Shown: in pieces, positions 9,928 through 20,700 of the stretch | How positions within the stretch are numbered: position 1 is the stretch's first letter | Layout of the letters: every line of letters begins with the position of its first letter | From: Sporothrix humicola | Taxonomy: Eukaryota; Ascomycota; Sordariomycetes; Ophiostomatales; Ophiostomataceae | DNA length: 64,000 bases | Direction of reading: 5' to 3' | Assembly: GCA_021396245.1 (NCBI GenBank) | Contig: WNYE01000026.1 | Coordinates: 248,001-312,000, forward strand | Position numbers and translations under genes: made by a program | Notes under the pieces: generated by a model | Databases searched by the model: none | Seen by the model: the letters and a program-made list of their open reading frames with translations, nothing else | What the model was told of the DNA's origin: nothing

Positions 9928-12201
9928 ATGTCGAGCCGGCAACTCAAGAAGCTGCGGGTGCAGGAGGAGCGGGCGGCGCAAAAGTCTGCACTGGGCGGCG
10001 ACAATGGCCACAACGACGGTTCTGATAATGAAAACGAAGAAAACGACGAAGACGAAGAATCCGAAGTCGAGACACGGCCACGGCCAAAGAATGTGTTTGC
10101 CGCGTTTGCAGCACTAGGCGACGAGGGCGACAACGACGAGGACGAAGACGAGGACGAGAACAACGACAACGAAGAGGCAGCACCAAAAGAAGACAGCGAC
10201 GACGCACGAGCCGCACCAAAACCGAGCAAAAAGAAAAAGAAGAAGAAGAAGAAGGGCAAGGGAGGGAAGGCCGACGGTGGAGGCGAAGCAGCACCAGGTA
10301 AGGCTGCTGCTGCTGCTTCAACAACGGCGGAGCCGACCGAGGACCTTGACGAGATCGATCGCGCTCTGCAAGAGCTTCGTCTGAAGGATAAGGAAAGCAC
10401 AAAAGGAGGCGCGGCAGGCACAGCTACTGCCACCCCCTACGACACCTCTCGCGGCATCAAGGTCAACTTCTCAGACTTGCGGGTGCTCAACGAGCTGCGC
10501 GAGGTGTTTGGCCGCGACATCGTGCAGGCTGCCGCTGCGGACGATGCGCTCGGCGTTCCGGGACGTCCTCGCGGCGAAGCAGCCGAAGGCAACCCGAACG
10601 TCGTCATGATGGACCTCGAGTCGTTCCTGAGAGCGCCGCCACCACCGCCGCGCGGCATGGTCTACGTTGGAGCCAACGGGCAGCGGCTGCCGACATCGGG
10701 CGGCATGGCTGGCATAGTGGCCAAGCGCAACCCTTTTATCCAGTGGAAAGATACGTGGCCACGGGGGACGTCAGGCGGCCTTGTGATGCGGCAGTTGACA
10801 GACCCCAAGAAGGAAAAGGCGGCAGGCGGGATCATCGAGTACACATATGTGCACAGCGCGGCCTATGTGCACTTGGAGGACGCGTTCTTTACGCTCGTCA
10901 TGATGCACAACCCGCAACCCCTCATCCAGTTTTTGAGGGAACACCCCTTCCACATTGCTTCGTTGATCCAAATCAGCCGCGTGGCCAAGCTGCAGGACCA
11001 AAACGCGTCACTAGCCGCCGACCTCTGTGAGCGGGCGCTCTTCTCGTTTGGCCGGTCGACGCTGTCGTCGTTCCGCCAGAAGCTGGCCGAGGGCCGTGCC
11101 CGCCTGAGCTTCTACCGGCCCGAAAACCGGCAGTTCCTGCTGGCGGGCTACCACTACATCCGCAGCCTGATTGCCCGCGGAACGTACCGCACGGCGCTGG
11201 CATGGACGAAGCTGTTTATGAGCCTGATGCCAAACGACGAGTACGCACTGGTGCTGTATGCACAGTCGCTGGCCGTTCGGGCATTCGAGGCACGCTGGCT
11301 GGTCTCGTACCTGGGCAAGGAAGACGACGCGCAGGTCCCAGCACTCCGCAACAACCCAATGCGGGACTACGTCTGCCAGTCGCTCGTTCCTGCACTTTTA
11401 CAGTTGAAGGACGTCGAGGGTGCACGAGCTGCTTTGGCAAAGGGCATGACCCAGCTGCCGTGGCTGTACGGTACGATCTTCCAGACGCTCGGTCTCGACG
11501 TGCCGCGTGCTGTCTGGGGCATCCCTCCGCGCGACGAAAACGAGACGCTCTACACGCAGTTGTACGTGCACCTCACAAAAGAGCTGTGGGACGTGCCACA
11601 GGCCAGGTCGCTGCTGCAAGAAGTCGCCGACAGTCTGTCCACCCAGCCCAAGGTCGATGCCAGCTCGCTGCCGCCCGCCTCGCCAGTAACCCTCAGTATT
11701 GCCCGCTTTGTCTACCTGGACAGCACGCCTGCCCTCATGGCGCTCGTGCCCAAGGATATGCTGCACGCGGCGCCCAACTACGACTTTGACCCTCTGCCGC
11801 CGCCGCGCGAACAGAACGAGTTCCACAACCCTTCGCAGGTGCGGCCCTGGATCATGGCCGAGAGCGACCGCGTGCACGGTGGACACAACCACATGCCGGT
11901 GCTGCCCGATGATTTCCTGATGCCGGGACAGCTGATTGAGGTGGAAGAGGCGGATGATTTCGATCACGACCATGATCCTGATTTTGATGAGGAGCTGGAC
12001 GAGGATGACTACGACGATGGTTTCGACGACGAGATCTACATTCAAGAGGATGATGGTGACGACGACGACGAGAACGAGACAGGCGGCCGTGAAGAGCCGG
12101 TCAACACCCCGGCCGACGCTCCAGCATCTTCAGCGTCTCCAGCAAGGCCGAGTCAACACCAAGGCGGTATGCCAGGAGCATGGTTTGACGATGATGAGTA
12201 G
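9928..12201 (+). CDS. RQC1: Ribosome quality control subunit Rqc1 / TCF25 family
   Basis: A 757-residue homologue of yeast Rqc1 and human TCF25 (Nulp1). In the established model it works with Ltn1/listerin, Rqc2/NEMF and Cdc48 on stalled 60S subunits. The start ATG at 9928 (CCAACATGT) gives the family's N-terminus MSSRQLKKLRVQEE. A further in-frame ATG 69 nt upstream adds a non-conserved hydrophobic stretch and is rejected. Order: acidic Asp/Glu/Asn-rich segment (about 25-95), a run of nine lysines (101-109), a linker, then the TCF25 domain from about residue 220 to 610 (IQWKDTWPR, HPFHIASLIQ, ENRQFLLAGYHYIRSL, NDEYALVLYAQSLAVRA). The C-terminal tail is strongly acidic, ending GAWFDDDE. Single exon. 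Confidence 0.92.
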   Translation: MSSRQLKKLRVQEERAAQKSALGGDNGHNDGSDNENEENDEDEESEVETRPRPKNVFAAFAALGDEGDNDEDEDEDENNDNEEAAPKEDSDDARAAPKPSKKKKKKKKKGKGGKADGGGEAAPGKAAAAASTTAEPTEDLDEIDRALQELRLKDKESTKGGAAGTATATPYDTSRGIKVNFSDLRVLNELREVFGRDIVQAAAADDALGVPGRPRGEAAEGNPNVVMMDLESFLRAPPPPPRGMVYVGANGQRLPTSGGMAGIVAKRNPFIQWKDTWPRGTSGGLVMRQLTDPKKEKAAGGIIEYTYVHSAAYVHLEDAFFTLVMMHNPQPLIQFLREHPFHIASLIQISRVAKLQDQNASLAADLCERALFSFGRSTLSSFRQKLAEGRARLSFYRPENRQFLLAGYHYIRSLIARGTYRTALAWTKLFMSLMPNDEYALVLYAQSLAVRAFEARWLVSYLGKEDDAQVPALRNNPMRDYVCQSLVPALLQLKDVEGARAALAKGMTQLPWLYGTIFQTLGLDVPRAVWGIPPRDENETLYTQLYVHLTKELWDVPQARSLLQEVADSLSTQPKVDASSLPPASPVTLSIARFVYLDSTPALMALVPKDMLHAAPNYDFDPLPPPREQNEFHNPSQVRPWIMAESDRVHGGHNHMPVLPDDFLMPGQLIEVEEADDFDHDHDPDFDEELDEDDYDDGFDDEIYIQEDDGDDDDENETGGREEPVNTPADAPASSASPARPSQHQGGMPGAWFDDDE

Positions 12202-14299
12202 GGGCGGTGAGATGGAAGAGGACAGCCTCCCAAACGCACAAAGCACGTCGTACTCGCATGTATTACGATAAATACATTTTAGACAGCAAAACAATAGGAC
12301 AAGACATCAAACCTATTTGAGAAAACTTGCTCACACCCACACGTCTCCACGTGTCTCTCACATCTGCCGAGCTAGATAACACCGTACCCTGCACCCTGCA
12401 GCACTCTGTAGAAGCCTAGAAGACTAAAAGACGAGAAGAAGGAAGGAAAGAAGGCCGTCTTGTTGCGTTCTCGATTTCTCGATCGCCGGCAATGCAAGAC
12501 AGTAGAAGCCGGCCTGCTACGATTCGCTACCAGATGGACGCTGCATGTACGCTGTGCATCGTAGTGTGGATCGGCAGATGTGGTTGGCTTGGCTTTTCTT
12601 TGGTTTTCTTTCTGCATTTCTTTTCATTTATTTTCTTCTTTTTTTTCTTCTTCCATTTTCTTCCCCCTTTGTGCACCTTCCCTTTTCGCACCTTCCCTTT
12701 TCTCTTTTCTCTTCTCTCGCTTCGGCTGCGGCCGTGCCAAGCGATCAAACCCGGACGGGCCGTGGAACGATGGAAGGATAGTGTAGGAGGATATTCAAGT
12801 AGTGTATTTCAAAGCAGCTCAAGCTTGAGCTTGAGCTAAATCTTTGTAGTCTTTCTTTCTTGTCGTCTGTCGTTTATTATTGGGACTCTGCTTTTGAGAC
12901 TTCAAGACTTTTTGCGACAAACAGTTGAGCACGTTTCATCTTGCGGGCCATGAGGATTTGCAGGGAAGGAACGAGGACCAAGAGGGAAGACGACCAAAAA
13001 CAACCAAAAAGAGAAGACCAAAAAAGGAAAGAGACTTGGGGGCCGTTCAGACAACCGTTTCATGTCACCTTGGGAGGTGTGGAAGCTTTGATAATAGAAG
13101 GAGGCAAGGCGTGAGCAAGGCTTGGTCTTTCCGTATTAGTCGAGTGGCAAAGAGGCAGGAACGATTGGCATCGAAAGGTACAGGCACAAAAGCCGCAACG
13201 GACACGAGCCAGTCCCATGTATGCCAACGGTCTGACACTTTCTGGTCGGTTCTAACCATTTATTTTGTAAATAGTACACACCATGCGCAGAGATGACTCG
13301 CATGGACATTAATACTACCGGAAGCTGTCGGGTTTGCGGCACGCACAAATGATGCAGATGCTTCAAGATGGTTGGTAAAGGAAAGAGGAGAGACGTGAAA
13401 AAGGAAGGCGCGGACGGACAGTCGGTGGTCGGCCGAATTCGAGTTCCTTCCTTTATTCTTCCTCCATTCTTCCTTGCATTGAGGTCTTCAAGGACCTTGA
13501 CAGCATACAAGCAACACTTTGCGATGTAAAGCCAACCAAGGAACAGCAGCTTCTTAGAGTAAAAGACAGTTGCACTTAGTCGATATCTCGAACAATGGTT
13601 AAAGCAATGTTGTGAGCACGCCATGGGATGCGACAAAGCGGACCACCAAAACGGCCAGGCGCGTTTAAGAAGGGATTTGAGAACGTTTAGAAAACGGCCC
13701 CTAGCCCACTGTATTTGCCCTGAGCTCCAGGCGCCCCTGAGCACATTGTGTTTTGCTTTCTGTTATCTTGAATACTGCCGCTTGCTCTTTCCTTTGCATT
13801 TGTGTTCGCTTTGCGCCCCTCCTTCGCCCCTTCCCGTCTCTGACGTTTCCCAAACTTGCAGTAGAAGCCGTGTGCGGTCTTGCGCCAGCCCAGCCTTTTC
13901 CAGCCCTTTTAGTGAGCGCTGAGCGCCCCTCGCTCTTTCCCCCGTTTTCCCCCTCCCCGAAACAGCCCGCACACCTCTCCACACACGCCCCTCCCCTAGC
14001 CCCTCTCGCCTCGCACCTTCCCCCAGTCTAGCTGCGGTCGCAAGCGCTGTCAGAAGACCAACGTAGTCAAAAAAGTGACGAAAGTAATATTCCGTCAGAA
14101 GCGATTTCTAATTTCTAATTCACGGTCCGGACACAACCACCCACCCGAAAACTACATATAGACAGGACTGCCACCTCGACTCACTTTGACGGACATCCTC
14201 CATTCCCATTCCACCCATCCAACCACAACCAACTTACAACTCACTTCCACCCTCACCTCAACACAAAGCTTCGCTTTCTCCCTCACAAAAAACTTCACA
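12202..14299. other. Intergenic: RQC1 3' end to ATX1 promoter
   Basis: 2.1 kb with no gene I can support. It contains T/C-rich simple tracts (12590-12720), a 16-bp perfect palindrome AGCTCAAGCTTGAGCT at 12816-12831, a C-rich segment at 13925-14030, and a TATA-like CATATAG near 14155-14161, about 140 nt before the ATX1 ATG. Short ORFs here are of the low-complexity kind expected by chance. Confidence 0.55.
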
Positions 14300-14622
14300 A
14301 TGGCCGACCACACCTACAAGTTCAACGTCTCCATGTCCTGCGGCGGCTGCTCCGGCGCCGTCGACCGCGTCCTGAAGCGGTTGGAAGGTACGACGCGTAG
14401 CAGGCAGATCAGCTGCATCCCCTTCTCTCTCAAAACAGTCACTAACAGCTTGCAGGCGTTAAGAGCTACGAGGTCTCCCTGGAGAGCCAGTCGGCGACGG
14501 TTGTGGCGGACCCCAGCCTGTCGTACGAGACGGTGCTCAAGACGATCAGCAAGACGGGCAAGAAGGTCAACTCGGGCGAAGCCGACGGCGAGGCCCGCAG
14601 CATTGAGGTGCCGGCGGAGTAA
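14300..14622 (+). CDS. ATX1: Copper metallochaperone Atx1
   Basis: An 84-residue cytosolic copper chaperone that delivers Cu(I) to the Ccc2-type P-ATPase of the secretory pathway. Two exons, 14300-14387 and 14456-14622, flank a 68-nt intron (GTACGA...TTGCAG). Splicing rebuilds the codon for Gly in LEGVKSYEV. The protein is one HMA ferredoxin-like domain. The Cu-binding MSCGGC (MxCxxC) lies at residues 12-17, followed by the helix SGAVDRVLKRL, the beta hairpin VKSYEVSLESQSATVVAD, and the loop KTGKKV, whose lysines are the signature of Atx1 against ATPase HMA domains. The ATG context is CACAATGGCC. It is too short and split to be found as a single long ORF. Confidence 0.95.
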
Positions 14623-16643
14623 GACGAGCCACGAGCAAAGCGAGTGGGCGAGTCGACGTCGAAGACGTCGAAGACAAGATATTGACGACGAAGACGACAT
14701 CGACCCGACGATCGAGCGAAGCGAGGACACAAAGCGGGGCGAGGACACAAAGCGGGGCGAGGACACAGAGCGATTTACAAAACAAATAAGCGTTATGATT
14801 TTTACATGGGCCATTCTCTCGGACAACGAGGAATGGAGGGAACAACATTTGGACAGCAATGCATAAAGAAACATTGAACAATACTTGGAAGAGACATGCG
14901 ATGTGACTGCATGAGATGTTGTGACATGATCGTACAGAGAGTTGTCTATGGTGCTGGGATAGCATTGACAGGACGAGCGAGTATCTGCTTGACGACACAG
15001 CAGTTGATAGCAAAAATTAAAGGCTGAGGTGAGGTGGTATGTTCCCATTGCCATGGATGGGATGCCTCCCGGTGACTTCTGCTTGCTTTTGTCCTCCTCC
15101 TGTTCTACTCTTGATTGGAGTCTATGTAGACAGCAATGACGACAAAACAGCCTCGCTTTTTCCACTTGTTGTTGGCTTCCATGTGGCAGTTGTTGCATGG
15201 TTGGTAACAAGGATACACAACCCATGAAACCCAGGAAAAGAATGGTAACTCGGGTGCACAGACACACTGATATTTACGTAGACATTGACATATGGGCGCA
15301 CAATTGTACAAATACACGACTGCGGCTCGACTTGCCACGCGAGCCGGTACTTCTTGTGTTATCTATTTACGAGCTTGCATACAATGAGAACAGAAACTCA
15401 GAGCTGCACATGGAAAGACGAAGAATATGAGGGAGGGACACATCCAAATAAAGAATGGTTAACGAAAACAAAGCACCAACATACCATACGAGCACGAGTT
15501 GACCCACCCGCGTGGACTGTCGTGGTTGGTTCTTGTTATTTACCGGCGGCTCGACGGAACGTCCGCAATCATCGTGAAAATAGAAAAGGGCCTGCCAATA
15601 TTTTGTGCCCACCAGACGGCCACTCTATTTATTAATATGCAAACGTATCTTGTGCCACACTATGGCAAGTTCTTCTTTCCGTTGCGCAAAGGCCGAGTGT
15701 CAAAAGATGTGTTCTCGACAGCACAAAAGACTGACTTGGATACCACATCCTTTAAGTTGTTGAAGAATGTAGTAGACTAAGTACAATAGAAAAATATGCA
15801 GCAAATGGCAAAACTACGTGAATAGTCTATGTAGAGAGAGGCTTTTCATCCGGAACTGGAGATGCCGCAACCGTCCACATTCTCGTTGCCATTCGTTGGC
15901 ATCAACGAATTTATATTGACACCGTCTCCATTCCCCACAACACGGCAAATATATCCCACATTCTGTATCCCACATCCCATATCCCCATGGCACCGATCCC
16001 GGCTGGGGAAATGTGAGTATCCTGTCGTATCTGGACCAGTAGCTGTCCTCCCTTTCATTTCCTCTCTATACCCTAATATTTACTTTCAGTGAGCGAGTTT
16101 TCGTCACATATACAGCTCGGCCTCTGATACCCAGGAAGAGCGGCATGTTTAAGCGGAAACGAGTGTCTTCATCCTCATGTAATTTGTCACGATGAAGGTG
16201 ACGAAAGACTGAACAGAGTCCGGGTTAACCACGTCTCCGTCATCATCATAATGATACCCATTAGTTCCTCTTCCTGATTAAATCATCTCGCATACACCAT
16301 GCCCACGTACTGTTTACCTTCTTACGATGGGACTGCCACATGACCGGGAAGCACTCTCGTTCGAGCGGGCCGTCCTCTGAAATTGATGGCCGGCTCAAGC
16401 GGCCGCCCAGATTTATATTGTTATTCTCTCATCACTCATCCATATGTTCACGTGGGATGGTCAGAGCCTGGCTGAACCGCCGTAGTAATAAATAACTGGG
16501 ACAAGACGTTCCCGCGTTCGTTTTCTGGTAAAAAGACAGTCGATCAGAAGCCATGCAAGCAAGTCTTGACGATCATATCAGATCTTCGACCCGGATTTTG
16601 ATTTCATCACCAGCCTTTGGCTTTGATTTCGGCAGACATCACG
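14623..16643. other. Intergenic: ATX1 3' region to LPMO promoter
   Basis: 2.0 kb without a supported gene. The first 150 nt carry the tandem repeat described separately. Near the LPMO there is an E-box CACGTG at 16449-16454 and a TATA-like TAATAAATAA at 16486-16495, about 155 nt before its ATG. An upstream ATG at 16553 opens a frame that overlaps the LPMO start out of frame and could lower its translation if transcribed. Confidence 0.5.
14724..14771. repeat. Tandem 18-bp repeat downstream of ATX1
   Basis: Two exact copies and a third diverged partial copy of the 18-mer GAGGACACAAAGCGGGGC lie about 100 nt after the ATX1 stop, probably in its 3' UTR. Just before it is an imperfect run of GTCGAAGAC/GACGAAGAC units (14650-14700). 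Confidence 0.75.
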
Positions 16644-17764
16644 ATGAACTCTTTCACAAGATCGACAGCGGCAGTCGTCGCGCTTCTCGCCGCGCGAGCA
16701 TCTGCCCATGGCATCGCCACTGCCATGGTCCACTGGCCAGACGGTACTTTGTATGTCAACACCTTGCTCTGATTTTACATCACCCATCGCACTATTAACT
16801 AACTCCTCCTCCTCGTCTCAGCTACCATGGATACGATCCGAGTTACCAGTATCAGCATCCGCCGCCCGTCGTCATCGGCTGGGGCATCCCCAACGACCTG
16901 ACCAACACGTTCATCTCGCCGTCGGGCTACTCGACGCCCGACATTGTCTGCCATCTCGGCGCCACGCCGGCCGGCATCGCCGCGCCCGTCAATGCCGGCG
17001 ACGTCCTCGAGATCCAGTGGAACAAGTGGCCCGCCTCCCACAAGGGCCCCGTCCTCGACTACCTGGCCAACTGCAACGGGCCCTGCGAGACCGCCGACAA
17101 GACAAAGCTGCAGTTCTTCAAGATTGGCGAGTCGGGCTTGTTGGACGCCGCCAAGAACGAGTGGGCCGCCGACACGCTGCTGGCCAACAACCTGAGCTGG
17201 TCCGTCCGGCTGCCCGCGGACATTGCCCCCGGAAACTATGTGCTGCGGCACGAGATGATTGCGCTGCACGCGGCCGGCAACGCCAACGGCGCGCAAAACT
17301 ATCCGTTCTGCTTCAATCTGGTGATCAACGGCAACGGCACGGCCACCCCTGCCGGTATTCCGGCGGTCTCGTTCTACAAAGAAAAGGACCCGGGCATCCT
17401 GTTTGACCTGTTCACCAAGTTTACGACCTACGTCATCCCGGGGCCGCCGCTGTACTCGAGCGCGCTCAGTGCCGCGCAAACGAAGCCGGGACCCATCAAG
17501 GCCACGGCATCGGGTGTCGCCAGCTATATTGCGCCCGCTGGAGGAGGAGGAGCACCCAGTGTTACAGGGACAGCCGGAGGAGCGACGCCAACACCGGCAA
17601 ATCACGCCGTTCGTGAAGCAGCAGCCGTCATCGGAGAAAGAGAGGCAGCTCCGGCAGCCCCGGCCGCAGCAGGAGCCACAGTCGCCGCTGTCGTCGACAA
17701 CAAGCCTGCCGAGCCGCTGCCAACGACTCTCCTGACGGCCGTTCTCAAAGTCAAGGGAAGGTGA
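16644..17764 (+). CDS. AA9 lytic polysaccharide monooxygenase (former GH61), secreted
   Basis: A 349-residue copper-dependent LPMO predicted to cleave cellulose or related glucans oxidatively outside the cell. Two exons, 16644-16750 and 16822-17764, with a 71-nt intron (GTATGT...CTCAG), give TFYHGYDPSYQ across the junction. The signal peptide is residues 1-21, and cleavage after ASA leaves His22 as the mature N-terminus, the first histidine-brace ligand. The second ligand is His109 in WPASHKGPV, and the axial pair is Gln194/Tyr196 in GAQNYPFCFN. Cysteines at 79, in LANCNGPC and in FCFN suit the AA9 disulfides. After the catalytic domain (to about residue 240) comes an Ala/Pro/Gly-rich tail of about 110 residues with no CBM1 and no GPI-type end. 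It is flanked by about 10 kb of gene-free DNA. Confidence 0.92.
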
Positions 17765-20700
17765 TGGGTGTTTGCGCATGTATTTGTCTAGTCCTCTGTC
17801 TGTTTCTTTTGCCTGTCTGTGGTTGCCACTTCTATCTTCCTCCTTTTGCTCTTCATGGCTTCTGTCATCTGCATACAGTTCTCTGCATCCAGTTCTCCCC
17901 ATACAGCATTCGCATTTTGTTTCCATTTTCCCATCCTTCTTTCTTTTCATCTCTCAGTCCTTCCTCCTTCTCTCCTGTCATTTACTCTCTTTATTAGCAA
18001 TATCATACCAGTTAAGAACTAACAACCTGATGTCTCCTCCCGCCTTGACGTTTGGTCACTTTCCTGTTCTAGTGCTCGTCCTTTTTTTCAATAGTCTGCC
18101 TCGACCCTGTCAACTGTCAATGTCTGTGCTTGCTCTGCCTGCATTTTGATTTCAAATACGGCCTACATACACGCCGAGACGTTGTAGGCGAACAGGCATC
18201 CCTCTTTTTGATTTCTTGGTTGCATTAGTTGCTGGTCTGTCGATCGCCTCCTCTTTGTTGCCTCTTCTCTTTTTTTTGTGATTCAGTTATTCTTTTTTAT
18301 TGATGATTTCTTTTCATTTTTATCTTAAACCATGACTCGTTTGATCATGTTTACTTGTAAAGAGTCCATTGTCGTCCTCCCTTTTGAAAAATACATTTTT
18401 CTGCCTTTCTTTCCCACTATATTCAGCGTACCAATGGGCTGCGTACGCAACTGTTCCCCCTCACCAGAACTGGGAAAATGCCAGATAGGATCGGCGGGTC
18501 TCGCTGGCAGGCTGGGTCGCCTTTTTTGGTGGCTTTGGGGTCACTTTCTGTTCGCTTTGGGCAGTTTTGGCGAGCTTTTTTTCGACCGGTGAGCGCTTGC
18601 GTTTTTCCACTTGCCGTCCACATGGCAAAAGGGCTGGAAGGGCAAGGCGTTACGGAGACAATACGTAATTTGGGGGTCAACTCCGGAGGGGACCTTTCGG
18701 AACACAGTAATCGTTTGTGCGCACAAAAAGAAAACAAATGTTAACATCAAATGCCGTCTATTTTTCTTTCTCACTTTTTATTCTTTTCTCTTCTTGACAG
18801 TTGGTCGCCCCTTCCTCACCGAATATTGTCACACTTGGCAACTGCCCAGGATCATTTTAGTCAAGGAAGCGCAGAAGGAAAGAGCTACAGTAGCCATCGT
18901 GTGCGCGTTTAAAGTTTCCCAGCTCATCTCCGTGCGAAACGACCGAAGGAGCCTGGACTCCTCCTAACTTGGACTGAAAACAAATAATCTCGACAAAGAC
19001 GGCTCTCGGAAGCAGATAGCCACGTGTGGCCCTGGACTCCAGGAACCCTTGTTCTCTGCAAAACGCCCCCAAAATGCTCCAGAAAACCCAAAATGACCCA
19101 AAAATGACCCAATAAACACCCACTCAACGCTCGGGACCGCGCTCTTTGCGGACCTCTGCGGACCATAGCGGAGCACCACTCGTGTCCGAAGAGCGGGCGA
19201 TAGATAGAGGCTGAAGGCCAGGGAATACGGAGTTTTTGTTCAGTTTCTGACGATAGTCTGAGTCTGAGAGTACTATTATTGCCTCGTCTCTTTTGTCTCC
19301 TTTCGTCTGTGTCTTTTCGACTATCAGTCGCTCCTTCCTTCTCTGCGACGTTCTCCTCTTTCGCTACACCGCTGTTTTCCAAATTCATTTTTCTTCTTCT
19401 CTTTTCTTCTTTGAAACTCCGTAGCCTTTCAATTTTTAATGGAATCTTTCGACAAAGTGGATTCGTCGGCGCATGGCACAGCCCCTGGCGCAAAAGCCAA
19501 GCTCTCCAAGCTCTCAGCTTTTCTCGGCCATCTGCGAGGATGATGAAGCAATTACTCCGTAGCTAGTCAATTATTGATTATTACCGCAGCCTCTCCGTGA
19601 TTGTGTGATTGTTTGAGCAAAGCTTCTTTTCGTGCTCCTTCCTTTTGTTCGTCGTGTTCCATTCGTTCCTTCCGTCTTTCCATCTTTCCATCTTTCCATC
19701 ATTATCATCTCACCATCCTCGCTCCTTCCCCAAAAGCCGAGCTCAATACAGAAATGGTAAACGACAGACTTGCACACGACGCAGGCACACCCTTGGTTGC
19801 TCCTTCCCTCCCAATGTCTTGCGTCTGTCTCCGAGTAGCCCTGTCACACACGAAAGAGACAAGCCAAGCGAAGGAAGGAACCAAGGGCAGCCAAGAGAAG
19901 CAATTCTAATTCTCTTGCCATCTTTTGATCTTTTAATTCCTCGTATCGTCTTAACCAGCTCAACCATTCAACCACTCAACCACACTTGTCGTCTCGCACG
20001 TCGTACTCCGTAATGTGACCAGTCTCATCTTCTCCTCTTCTCTCTTCTTCCATCTTTATTGTCAGTGGCCAGATGGCCAATCTCTCTTGATCTGTGGTTC
20101 TTCAGTCACAATTCACAACCAGTTTTCAACCAATATCTGCTCGGCCGTCGGTCATCGGAGATCGGACAAAGGTCGCCGCGCCTACTGTGGACGAAAAAGA
20201 GGGGGATCATATTCGTGCAGTAGTTTGACGTATTTACGTATTCCAGCGCTCTTTAGTGGACAGACGTCGCTTAAATGCATTCAACAGTGATTGCCCAAAA
20301 CGGACACCACATCGTTGCTGCAGGTTGCTCTTTCCGTTCAGATCTGCTCTGTTGCTTTTGCCTGGTGCTCTTGCCTTGTGCTCTTGCCCAGGCCAGCCAC
20401 GAAATCTCTTCCAGGTCAGGCAAGCGCCCAAGAAACCCAAGCAAGAGGCAAAAAAGGCAAGCGAGACAAGCGTTCCTGCCAGTACTTTTGACGAAAAAAG
20501 GAAATACTGTGTAAAGTAGATAAAGACAGCCACGGCATCTTCCGTGCCGTTGACCGCTGGCTCCTTCCGATTGTTGACATTCACACCACGGCTTTTCAAA
20601 CCTCAATATTACGGAATCTCCGTACGAATATCACATTATCACATTATCATTGCAATTCTGCGATATACAATTCCACAATTCCTTTCCTTCCTTCTCCCAT

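Noticed and set aside
14314..15267. 317-codon minus-strand ORF over ATX1 and its 3' region
   Set aside because: It covers the ATX1 gene and repeat DNA in antisense; no family features.
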